Source: Oleiphilus messinensis (lineage in GTDB: Bacteria > Pseudomonadota > Gammaproteobacteria > Pseudomonadales > Oleiphilaceae). From it: 64,000 bases of DNA. Location of the stretch: contig NZ_CP021425.1 in assembly GCF_002162375.1 (NCBI RefSeq), forward strand, positions 989,501 through 1,053,500, read 5' to 3'. The notes under the pieces were generated by a model, which saw nothing but the letters and a program-made list of their open reading frames with translations, was not told the DNA's origin and did not search any database. The position numbers were made by a program, and so were the translations under genes. Numbering within the stretch: the stretch's first letter is position 1; each line of letters begins with the position of its first letter. Shown in pieces: positions 42,477 to 50,202 of this stretch.

Positions 42477-45179
42477 CTATTGTTTCCAGATTAAGCGTCC
42501 GCGCGCGGCTGCGTGAATACCGCCGAATTCGGCACTATATAATCTACGTGCATTAGTGGGCAGGTTGGTGTGACCCAAATAGACTCGCTCCCCATCACTT
42601 GGAACAGCATAGACCCGCGGACTATTCACATCATCAAAGTGGGTTACGAGTATGACTTTTCCATCATTTGACCATGTGGGGTAGTTATCATATCCATTGG
42701 AAATCGTTAACTGTTTCAGATTGGAACCATTAACATTTACCGTCCAGATATGTAGCCCCATTTTGAAAGCGTATTTGCTCTCGTCTGGGCTGAGTGCCAA
42801 ATGCTTTACCGAATCAGGAAGGGTAATCAACTTACTTGATTCGTTGAATAAGAAGCTTTTTGGGTGCGCATAAATAGCATTTTGTTGAGCATAGAGTAAG
42901 CTGCCATCATTTCGCCATTGCCATCCGCCAAATTCACCACTAAGGCGTTTCAGGGCCAATCCTCTACCATTTTCCTTGCGAAATGTTGAACTGTAGATTG
43001 TAAGCGTGTCTTCCGGATAGTAATGGCCGATAGCCAAATACTTTCCATCGGGTGATGCTGCTGTAGGGCCGTAATTATGATCCGGGATATTAAAAAGATA
43101 TGTTTCATTCCCGTTCAGGTCAAAGCGTTTAACTTGTTCAACATCATATAAACCACTTTTATCAAAGGAACCGTAAAAGTGTGTTTTGTCATGTGAGAGC
43201 TCGATACTATCTCCACTTTCTCTTTCCTTTTTGCTCGCTCCAGTCCATAGGTCAAGAGACTTGAAGTCCAGAATGCTGGCGCTTAGCAATGTGCCTTTCA
43301 AACCATAGTTTGCGCCTCCTCCGTCGATAACGGTTCCTGCATTGTAGGGGTAGTCAGGAGATTTTCCCCATTTAGGCGGAGAGAATGCACATGTATGCCG
43401 TATTTTTCCCTGTTCGGTTCTTTGATACGGAATAAAAGCCGGACTCATATCGTTGGCCGTGATATTTGCGATCTGATTGCTGTGTGCGGGGGTGATGATC
43501 ATTCTCGGGCACTCGGAGTAACAAAGGCCATTAAAGCAACCCAAAAGTGATTCACCATACACAAACGCAATGTGATTTCCATCGGGAGACCAAGTGGGCG
43601 AGCCTTCACTCTTGGTGTCATTGTTAGAGGTGGTGAGTTGGCGAAGTTGTTTGCCGTCCAGATTCATAACATAAATGTGACGAATGCCATCTCCCCCTAC
43701 CGCAGAAAAGGTCACCTTTTGACCTTTGGGGTCTACCTCTATGCTACGGGCTGAACTGTCCGGAAAGTGAGTAAGGAGTGTGCCGTTGTTGAATGGTGCG
43801 TGGCCCATTGTATAGAGGTTTCCATATTTGACCATAAACAACTCACCTGTTGCGCTGATGTCATAGGAATCAACATTGTAGTAACGCTTTATAACATTGC
43901 CATTTTCATCAAATATCGCAACCGGGGTGTCGTATTTGGATTGCCATTGGCTCGTCGGTTTACGGGCAAGTGCAATATATTTCCCATTTGGTGTGCTTTT
44001 CGCAGCACCCCATTGCCACAGGCCAAGTGGGAAACTTTTTTTCTCGAAGCCGTATTGGTCTCGAATAACGAGTCGGTCGCTTTCGTCATACCCTTTTTCA
44101 TTTTCGATTAAAATAAGTTCATTTGTGTTTCGAATCGAGGCACCGTATGACTTGGGGGCCAGACCAATATCTGTGCCCAGGGCAAGATCAAAGGCCACAA
44201 ATGCATCTGGTGAATTGTAGTAAAGTGTGCCGCTAACAGTCGGATTGATCGATGGTAAATTACGGGAGTTTGTTGGTTTATCATTGGGTTGCCCCTGTAG
44301 GGGAATTGGCGAGTCACCCAAATAGATATCATTTTGCTCTATTCTCAGTACCGTTTGTTCGTCGGGGAAGTCCAGCCGCTGGAGTGATCGGGTTGCAGCC
44401 AGAATTGCAAGTGTTCCTTGTTTTGATTTCAGGGTCACTTGTGTTCCGGATCGGGTAATATCAAAATCCACTTTATCTTCGAAAAAGCCGAGCGTATTCT
44501 GACCCGCGAACGCATTCAGTACAGCTTTGGCTTGAGGTAAAAAATTTATATTGTTAGCAGAGCTTGTCCCGTACACTTTTGTAGCACTGCGCTCCGGCAA
44601 GAAGTAAGGTGTGGGGGCCAAGAGGTATAATATTGCATCAGGATTGTTTACATCGCCCGTTGAGTTAGTGCGTATATCACCTTCTCTCAGCAGGTTACAA
44701 GTTACTTCAGGAGCAGGGAGTGGTTGAGGTGTTTGTGAAAGTTGTAGTGAGTTCAGGGTGATAGACGAGCCATTAATGTAGTAGAGATAAGCTGCGTCCT
44801 CAAAACATAACATAACCTGGGGATTATGCTCGCTCGGCATGAATGCGGGGGCCCGGTATTTTGTACCATTATTATCTTGGATAAAAATGGTTGTACCTTT
44901 ATGGTATGCGTTAAAATTTGTGGCTTTATCCATAAAAAAAACCACGTTTAATGAAGGGCTGCTTGTAAAATAGGCCTCTCCTCCTGTGTCGAGTATGAAT
45001 TGGTTGAATTCGTGATTTCCATATATTTTCGCAATGTGTCCAGTGCCTATCTCATATCGAGTGGAGTTGAAGAGTTTCAGTATTACGTTTGGGTCTTCCG
45101 TTGCGGCAGCATTGTTGCATAGCGCCAAGAAGACGAATCCGAATAACATTCTGTGGCAGAATTTATAAAGGGCAATCAT
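42477..45179 (-). CDS. Sec-exported beta-propeller (TolB/PD40-like) protein with two island modules
   Basis: 900 residues. It has a signal peptide 'MIALYKFCHRMLFGFVFLAL' cleaved near 'NNAAA/TEDP'. Residues 40-146 and 192-294 are two diverged copies of the island module ('GTGHIAKIYGNHEFNQFILD', 'GTSSANNINFLPQAKAVLNA'). About 310-900 are WD40/PD40-type blades: 'SEGSPTWSPDGNHIAFVYG', 'AASPDGKYLAIGHYYPED' and 'NYPTWSNDGKVILVTHFDD' are typical TolB-like strands. Such propellers bind proteins or peptides in the periplasm. It is not a TolB orthologue (wrong size and context). Because the module is otherwise on signal-less proteins, this may be a periplasmic or surface partner for them. Function unknown. 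Confidence 0.7.
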   Translation of the reverse strand: MIALYKFCHRMLFGFVFLALCNNAAATEDPNVILKLFNSTRYEIGTGHIAKIYGNHEFNQFILDTGGEAYFTSSPSLNVVFFMDKATNFNAYHKGTTIFIQDNNGTKYRAPAFMPSEHNPQVMLCFEDAAYLYYINGSSITLNSLQLSQTPQPLPAPEVTCNLLREGDIRTNSTGDVNNPDAILYLLAPTPYFLPERSATKVYGTSSANNINFLPQAKAVLNAFAGQNTLGFFEDKVDFDITRSGTQVTLKSKQGTLAILAATRSLQRLDFPDEQTVLRIEQNDIYLGDSPIPLQGQPNDKPTNSRNLPSINPTVSGTLYYNSPDAFVAFDLALGTDIGLAPKSYGASIRNTNELILIENEKGYDESDRLVIRDQYGFEKKSFPLGLWQWGAAKSTPNGKYIALARKPTSQWQSKYDTPVAIFDENGNVIKRYYNVDSYDISATGELFMVKYGNLYTMGHAPFNNGTLLTHFPDSSARSIEVDPKGQKVTFSAVGGDGIRHIYVMNLDGKQLRQLTTSNNDTKSEGSPTWSPDGNHIAFVYGESLLGCFNGLCYSECPRMIITPAHSNQIANITANDMSPAFIPYQRTEQGKIRHTCAFSPPKWGKSPDYPYNAGTVIDGGGANYGLKGTLLSASILDFKSLDLWTGASKKERESGDSIELSHDKTHFYGSFDKSGLYDVEQVKRFDLNGNETYLFNIPDHNYGPTAASPDGKYLAIGHYYPEDTLTIYSSTFRKENGRGLALKRLSGEFGGWQWRNDGSLLYAQQNAIYAHPKSFLFNESSKLITLPDSVKHLALSPDESKYAFKMGLHIWTVNVNGSNLKQLTISNGYDNYPTWSNDGKVILVTHFDDVNSPRVYAVPSDGERVYLGHTNLPTNARRLYSAEFGGIHAAARGRLIWKQ

Positions 45180-45578
45180 CTCATATCCCTGAGAAAGTAA
45201 AATGAATGAGGTTGAGCGAAAGCAATCAGGAAATGAGCTTATGATGCGGTATAAGCAATTAGGAATTGTAAGCCTGGTCTAGTGAGGCAGTGTGCTGATG
45301 TTTGCAACACCGAGACGTTTGCAAATGTTTAGCGCCTAAGACTCGATTCCTTGAGTGCGGTTTCGTCCATGAACATAACTGATCAATCGGAGGATTGATC
45401 AATTAAATCGTCGTCGATTGTATTCATTTTCAAGATTAAGCTCAAGGATACGAGTCGAGTGTGATGCACTGCCAAGATAGCGTTATCCTGGTATTGCAAA
45501 CTCATCAAGTCTGTTGAGTGAAAAAGCTGTTGAGTAATCAATCATCTGTGTCATTTCGTTTTGCTCTCAACTGGCTGC
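45180..45578. other. Intergenic region between the protease and propeller genes
   Basis: These 399 bases lie between two minus-strand genes. I see no gene. A perfect 9-bp hairpin TGATCAATC-GGAG-GATTGATCA is at 45380-45401. The rest probably holds the protease gene's 3' end and the propeller gene's promoter, which I could not pin down. Confidence 0.5.
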
Positions 45579-47585
45579 TCAGGCAATCGACATGCTCGTA
45601 TCCGTAAATTGCAGTGTCTCCACACCGGTCAGTTGCACCCCAAAGTCCGCGCCCACTACAACATAGCTGCCATCGTTCTGTAGTTCTGTTGCTACAGTGG
45701 TGGATGCACTGTCGAAAATGACGGTGTCGGTTCCGGCTCCGCCGTCGACGGTATCAAAGCCGCCTTCTGTGAGATGAATGGTATCGTTACCTGCGCCGGT
45801 GCTTATCACGTTGTCGACCGCATTGTCTTGAATTGTATCGTCTCCAGACCCCGTCGATACGTTTTCAATCCACGCGCCTTGAGCGATGGAGAGGTTGTTC
45901 TCACCGGTGTAAATACCGCCAAAGTCTCCGGTATCCACATCAAATTGCGCATACTGGCTGTTCACGAAATCGGAGAATTGTGAACCCACTTCTGCGATTG
46001 TGGCTGCGGCCTGTTCTGCTGCAGTTCGAGTATCGACAGAGGAGTGCTGACCACTGCGCAGGTCGATTGTGCTGGGGCCCGTTGTATTGCTGACGTCGAT
46101 TGTATCCGTCCCGCCGGCATCCCAGATTGAGAGGTATTTGCGGTCACTGAATTGCAGACTGTAGGTGTCATTCCCCGTGTTGTAGTTCAGGTTTGCACCG
46201 TAAATGGCTTGTAATGCGCCAATGTCCAGAAACATAAATGTGTCGGGGGACGCATCTATGTTGGTTGAGCGACTGATGGAATTACCGTTGACGGTGAAAA
46301 CCAGTTCCAGTGTTCTGGATTCGGTATAGGACATCACCGTGTAGGTCAGGCTGTCGAGGCTAGTGGTTAAGACATTACCTTCAAATGAATGGTCGAGTCC
46401 TAACGCGTGACCAATTTCATGTACCGCGGTTGTGTAAGAGGATGTGCCGGCTGTGTAGTCGGCTGTGGTGGTGTACTCGTTGTTTAAAAAGATATCTCCG
46501 CCAATTGCTGTGTTGCTGGGGAAGTAGGCAAAACCATCAACCCCGCCGCTCATATCAATGGCATTGAATCGAATGTCGCCATTTGAACTCACTTCTGTAA
46601 AGTTGAGCGAGGTGAAGCTTTCCAGTGCTGTGAAAATATCCCGTGCCGGGTCTTTTGCCGCATCTGGAAACGGTATAAACCCGACTTTGTCCTCGGCATC
46701 ATATTCTGCAGGGGCGGTGTTGTTGAAACTGTATGTAAGCTGGCTGGTTTGCCAATAGCTGTCGCTGTCATTTTCCAGTGCGACAAAATTGGTTTGCCCT
46801 GAGGTCGGTGTGGCTCCCGTAGTTGCCTCGATATTGCTCTTGGCTTGTGCCTGGGTAAGCAAGTTTGACCCGCCATTGTCACCGGTATTGTCGGTGATGG
46901 TGATGCTAATGGCTGTTTCGCTTGAGTCGTTGCCCGCGGCATCCGATGCAATGATACCAAGTTGAAAGCTGTTCGGGGTGGTTTCGAAATCGTTGCTGGC
47001 CCCTGCGAGTCCAGCGCTGGTCAGGGTGATGTTGCCACTATTATCGATGGCAAAGTAACCGTCATCATTTCCGGAAGCTATACTGAATGCGGTTACAGCG
47101 GTGTCGTCGGAGGCACTGACCGTACCCAGAATATCCGTGGTTTCGTCAGCATTTCCTTCTTCCAGGGAGAAAGATTGATTACTGGTGATGGTGGGGGCAG
47201 TGGTATCCGGACTCTCTTCTGTTACCGCTGTGGGGGTATCTGTCGCCAGGGTGAAGGTTCCGAGAGACGCCTGATTGAGCCCGGTCAAATTCAGCGCAAG
47301 AGTTTGATCTGCGAATTCAAGTGTTACCGCGTTGTTGAGGCCTAAATAATCAACCAGCAGCTGCCCTTCTAAGGTTCTTATCTCAATCGATGTCCCAATG
47401 ACCTGGAAGAGGTAGTTACTGAGGGATTCAGGGAAAACTACCTTGTCGACATTGGCATCCAGAGTCACCTCTGCAGAGGTGCTGGCGGTGATAACCTCTG
47501 CGCCAGAGCTTCCGAAGACTGAGTGAGTACCTGGTAGTTGTGAGAAATCGAGTGACTCTCCGTCGCTGGTGAATAATTGTGCCAT
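45579..47585 (-). CDS. Serralysin-type (M10) metalloprotease with island module; type I secreted
   Basis: 668 residues, no signal peptide. Residues 1-115 are the island module ('GSSGAEVITASTSAEVTLDA', 'VVFPESLSNYLFQVIGTSIE'). About 130-235 is a cadherin-like domain ('APTITSNQSFSLEEGNADET'). About 245-450 is the zinc protease, with 'HEIGHALGLDH' at 389-399 giving the three His ligands and catalytic Glu, and the Met-turn 'VMSY' at 417-420. RTX/serralysin C-terminal repeats follow ('GSGDDTIQDN', 'GAGNDTIHLTEGGFDTVDGG'), ending in 'TDTSMSIA'. Serralysins are classical cargo of PrtDEF-type systems, supporting the T1SS at 1205-5892 as exporter. It could process the surface proteins or act on external protein. 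Confidence 0.85.
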   Translation of the reverse strand: MAQLFTSDGESLDFSQLPGTHSVFGSSGAEVITASTSAEVTLDANVDKVVFPESLSNYLFQVIGTSIEIRTLEGQLLVDYLGLNNAVTLEFADQTLALNLTGLNQASLGTFTLATDTPTAVTEESPDTTAPTITSNQSFSLEEGNADETTDILGTVSASDDTAVTAFSIASGNDDGYFAIDNSGNITLTSAGLAGASNDFETTPNSFQLGIIASDAAGNDSSETAISITITDNTGDNGGSNLLTQAQAKSNIEATTGATPTSGQTNFVALENDSDSYWQTSQLTYSFNNTAPAEYDAEDKVGFIPFPDAAKDPARDIFTALESFTSLNFTEVSSNGDIRFNAIDMSGGVDGFAYFPSNTAIGGDIFLNNEYTTTADYTAGTSSYTTAVHEIGHALGLDHSFEGNVLTTSLDSLTYTVMSYTESRTLELVFTVNGNSISRSTNIDASPDTFMFLDIGALQAIYGANLNYNTGNDTYSLQFSDRKYLSIWDAGGTDTIDVSNTTGPSTIDLRSGQHSSVDTRTAAEQAAATIAEVGSQFSDFVNSQYAQFDVDTGDFGGIYTGENNLSIAQGAWIENVSTGSGDDTIQDNAVDNVISTGAGNDTIHLTEGGFDTVDGGAGTDTVIFDSASTTVATELQNDGSYVVVGADFGVQLTGVETLQFTDTSMSIA

Positions 47586-47837
47586 TGATAATACCCGGAT
47601 ACGTTTGAGTTGTTCAAAAGGATTTGGTTATGGGCTGTACCATTACTACTTTAGTCTTTGGAACTCCATTCGCGTACTGAAAAGACGTAGAAAATTGTAA
47701 CCGTGGGCTTGAAGTTCAACAAAACCTGTGAGAGACAAAGCAAGCGCGCTAGAAAATATGACAAATTTAGAAGCGGAAGCATACAAAGTGACCTCGTAAG
47801 TATGGTATGTTTAGCGCCTGAAAAGTAAGAGGTGATT

Positions 47838-48950
47838 ATGCTTAAACGAATTATCCCATGTCTTGTTGGACTGGTTTTGATGGTGCCAGCTGTTAACGCT
47901 CAAGATCTGTCTTTACGGGATGAAATACAGAAAATGTATGTGGCTTATTATGGTCGGCCCGGTGATGAAAACGGCCTTCGCTTCTGGGCTAGTGAATTGG
48001 CCAACAATCAAGGCGATATGAGTGCGATTATTGATGTTTTCGGTAATTCAGAAGAATATCAAACTCGTTTCGGCCACCTGACCTCGGAGCAGCTTGTTGA
48101 AAATATCTATCTGCAGCTTTTTAATCGTAGTGCAGAACCGGCTGGATTGGCTTTTTACGTCAATGAGCTGGATACCGGTGCAATGTCTTTGGCGACGATT
48201 GCGCTAAGTGTTGCCAACGGTGCAGACTCTGAGAATAGTGATGGCATGACGGTTCTGAATCGCATCGCGGTCGCGAATGTATTTACCCGAACAGTGCTCT
48301 ATAAGCATGTTACCTATGGTGCAGAGCAAATCGATGCTGGCAAATTGTTGCTGGAAAGCGTCGATGATACAAGTGAGTCAACGACAAAAGCTGTGGCGGA
48401 TATGAACACCGTAATCGAGGCGTTTCCCCAACTGGAAAATGTACAAGTTGAGGTTACGACTAATTACGGAGTGTTCACGGTGGAGCTATTTAACCGGGAA
48501 GCGCCCGTTTCCGTCAATAATTTTTTGAATTACGTTGACACAGGTTTCTATAACGAAGTCATTTTTCATCGTGTGGTCGCTAATTTTGTAATTCAAGCAG
48601 GTTATGTGACGAGCGAGTATGCGCTTAAAAATGCAACGTTTGGCCCAATTGTAAACGAAGCGGCTAACGGTTTGTCCAATGTTCGGGGAACGCTGGCTAT
48701 GGCTCGAACCTCAGAGCCTGACAGCGCAACGGCTCAGTTTTATATCAATCTCAAGGATAATACTGACTTGGATTACTCGGACTCCAGTGCTGGATATGCG
48801 GTCTTTGGTGAAGTGAAAAGTGGGATTGACATAATTGATACAATTGGAGAAGTCGACACCCATACTGTTTCGACAGATGATGGTTCGGTAACGTTACGGA
48901 ACTTCCCTGTGCCGTTGGTTAATATTGAAAAAATTGAACGTATTCAGTGA
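47838..48950 (+). CDS. DUF4214 - cyclophilin-type peptidyl-prolyl isomerase fusion, Sec-exported
   Basis: 370 residues from the ATG at 47838; an in-frame GTG at 47832 overlaps the ribosome site. The signal peptide 'MLKRIIPCLVGLVLMVPAVNA' is cut before QDLS. A DUF4214 double motif spans about 28-150 ('AYYGRPGDENGLRFW', 'FNRSAEPAGLAFY'). About 205-368 is a cyclophilin: 'VTTNYGVFTVELFNREAP', 'FHRVVANFVIQAGY' with the catalytic Arg, 'GTLAMARTSEPDSATAQFYI'. The enzyme would catalyse prolyl isomerisation outside the cytoplasm. Because DUF4214 is otherwise on surface proteins here, this may be a dedicated folding helper for them. The next gene begins 13 bases downstream. Confidence 0.85.
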   Translation: MLKRIIPCLVGLVLMVPAVNAQDLSLRDEIQKMYVAYYGRPGDENGLRFWASELANNQGDMSAIIDVFGNSEEYQTRFGHLTSEQLVENIYLQLFNRSAEPAGLAFYVNELDTGAMSLATIALSVANGADSENSDGMTVLNRIAVANVFTRTVLYKHVTYGAEQIDAGKLLLESVDDTSESTTKAVADMNTVIEAFPQLENVQVEVTTNYGVFTVELFNREAPVSVNNFLNYVDTGFYNEVIFHRVVANFVIQAGYVTSEYALKNATFGPIVNEAANGLSNVRGTLAMARTSEPDSATAQFYINLKDNTDLDYSDSSAGYAVFGEVKSGIDIIDTIGEVDTHTVSTDDGSVTLRNFPVPLVNIEKIERIQ

Positions 48951-48963
48951 GTGTGGCTCTACG

Positions 48964-49512
48964 ATGAGTGAAGTGTTTAAGTCTAGTGGGTTGGCTTTTA
49001 AGTTTGACCCGGTACAAGACCGTATCTGTACATTAATGTACAAAGATCAAAACCACATTGAGTTGAAGGCTTGGATGACCCGCCGATTCGTCAATAATAT
49101 GCTGCCAAAATTATCCAGTTGGCTAGAAGAGCGGGATGAAAAGGCGGCCGTGGGTGAAGCAGAGCAGGAAAATATGGTCGTGCATTCCAACCGGCAGGCT
49201 GTTTCCCGGTTTGAGCACCATAAAGCTCAACAGCAAGTACCTTCGGCGACAGAGTCTGTCCCGAACAGTCAAATCGCGGAGGTCGATAGCTTTCTGATTA
49301 ACGGAATGCGGCTGCAAGAGCGGGGTGGTCGTGTTGTGTTATGGTTCATTGATGACAAAAGCTCCGTGCGGGCGAATATGGTTTTAAGTCGCGGGGAACT
49401 GCACAAGGTGTTGGGGACGATTATCCGCGTGGCTGAAAATGCCCAGTGGCAAATCGAGAACCCATGGTCGTTTACGTCTGTTGTTGGCGCATCTGCTGCG
49501 ACAATGCAGTAG
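48964..49512 (+). CDS. Hypothetical protein, coupled to the cyclophilin gene
   Basis: 182 residues from the ATG at 48964, which is 13 bases after the preceding stop; an upstream in-frame start at 48925 lies inside the previous gene. I do not recognise a family. The N-terminal ~60 residues ('LAFKFDPVQDRICTLMYKDQ', 'RFVNNMLPKLSSWLEERDE') and the C-terminal ~75 ('EVDSFLINGMRLQERGGRVV', 'MVLSRGELHKVLGTIIRVAE') look globular, joined by a Gln/Ser-rich linker. There is no signal peptide or membrane segment, so it is cytoplasmic. Confidence 0.65.
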   Translation: MSEVFKSSGLAFKFDPVQDRICTLMYKDQNHIELKAWMTRRFVNNMLPKLSSWLEERDEKAAVGEAEQENMVVHSNRQAVSRFEHHKAQQQVPSATESVPNSQIAEVDSFLINGMRLQERGGRVVLWFIDDKSSVRANMVLSRGELHKVLGTIIRVAENAQWQIENPWSFTSVVGASAATMQ

Positions 49513-49699
49513 GCCGCGCGCAAACCTTAACCGGCTTCGGGGAGCAATGGACAAGGCTTGCGTCCTTCGTTATCATGACGCCCTCAAAAGTTATGTGGCA
49601 CTGTTTGGAGTATGTGCCGCTGCGGCGGTGCTGACAGGCAGATCTAACACATCGATTCGTCTAGGTTCGTAATGAACGTTTTTTGTATTGGAGTAAGTA

Positions 49700-49894
49700 A
49701 TGACACAGCCAGCTAAAATTAGCATCAATGGTCAAGAGTATAACATCGCTGATCTGAGCGATGCGGCTAAGGCTCAACTGCAAAGCCTGCAATTCGCTAA
49801 AGCAGAAGTTCAGCGTCTGCAAGCACAGATCGCTATTGCGAAGACGGCTGAAGCCTCTTACCAGCGTGCACTGGTAGACAATCTGCCAAAATAA
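49700..49894 (+). CDS. Small DUF6447-family protein
   Basis: 64 residues: 'KISINGQEYNIADLSDAAKA' followed by a helical 'LQSLQFAKAEVQRLQAQIAI' and 'TAEASYQRALVDNLPK'. This matches the DUF6447 pattern as I remember it (short beta hairpin, then one amphipathic helix with heptad-like Leu/Gln). Function unknown; probably an oligomeric cytoplasmic protein. Codon use is of the highly expressed type (CTG, CGT, GCT). GGAGTAAGTA precedes the ATG and a strong terminator follows, so it is a monocistronic gene. Confidence 0.75.
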   Translation: MTQPAKISINGQEYNIADLSDAAKAQLQSLQFAKAEVQRLQAQIAIAKTAEASYQRALVDNLPK

Positions 49895-49899
49895 AAGAG

Positions 49900-49923
49900 A
49901 CCGCCGTAAGGCGGTTTTTTTTT
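49900..49923 (+). terminator. Rho-independent terminator after the DUF6447 gene
   Basis: ACCGCC (49900-49905), loop GTAA, GGCGGT (49910-49915), then a run of T. A textbook terminator five bases after the stop codon. Confidence 0.9.
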
Positions 49924-50202
49924 AACCGATTTAAAAATTGACTCAACGACTTCCCAAGGTATACTTTCTAACAGTTAACAAAAGTATCAAGTAAAGCCTG
50001 TAAGCCTCAAATGTGTGGGGATTTTCCTGGCTTCAGCAGGATCTTCTCTACGATGTGCACATCTTGTCATGCTCTTGGAGTCGCCGGAGTGACTCGCCTC
50101 AGGTATTTGCTGGTCTTTGACCTTTAGCTCAACAAGCTATCGATCTTCAGGATCATTCACCCAGGAATTAGAACAAACCATTCGTATTAAGAAGGAATTA
50201 TT
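49924..50202. other. Promoter and long leader of the DUF4214 gene at 50203
   Basis: This stretch holds no gene. A strong promoter lies at 49938-49965, giving a leader of about 230 bases. The leader contains the palindrome GATGTGCACATC (50052-50063 region) and a GAGTC/GACTC inverted pair. No known riboswitch was recognised. AAGGAA lies before the ATG. Confidence 0.5.
49938..49965 (+). promoter_or_regulatory. Sigma-70 promoter for the 50203 gene
   Basis: -35 TTGACT (49938-49943), 16-base spacer, -10 TATACT (49960-49965), each 5/6 to consensus. It lies just past the DUF6447 terminator. Confidence 0.6.

Noticed and set aside
49547-49672. 41-residue frame after the hypothetical gene, preceded by GGGGAG
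   Set aside because: The ribosome site is only two bases from the ATG and the product shows no family; not strong enough to call.
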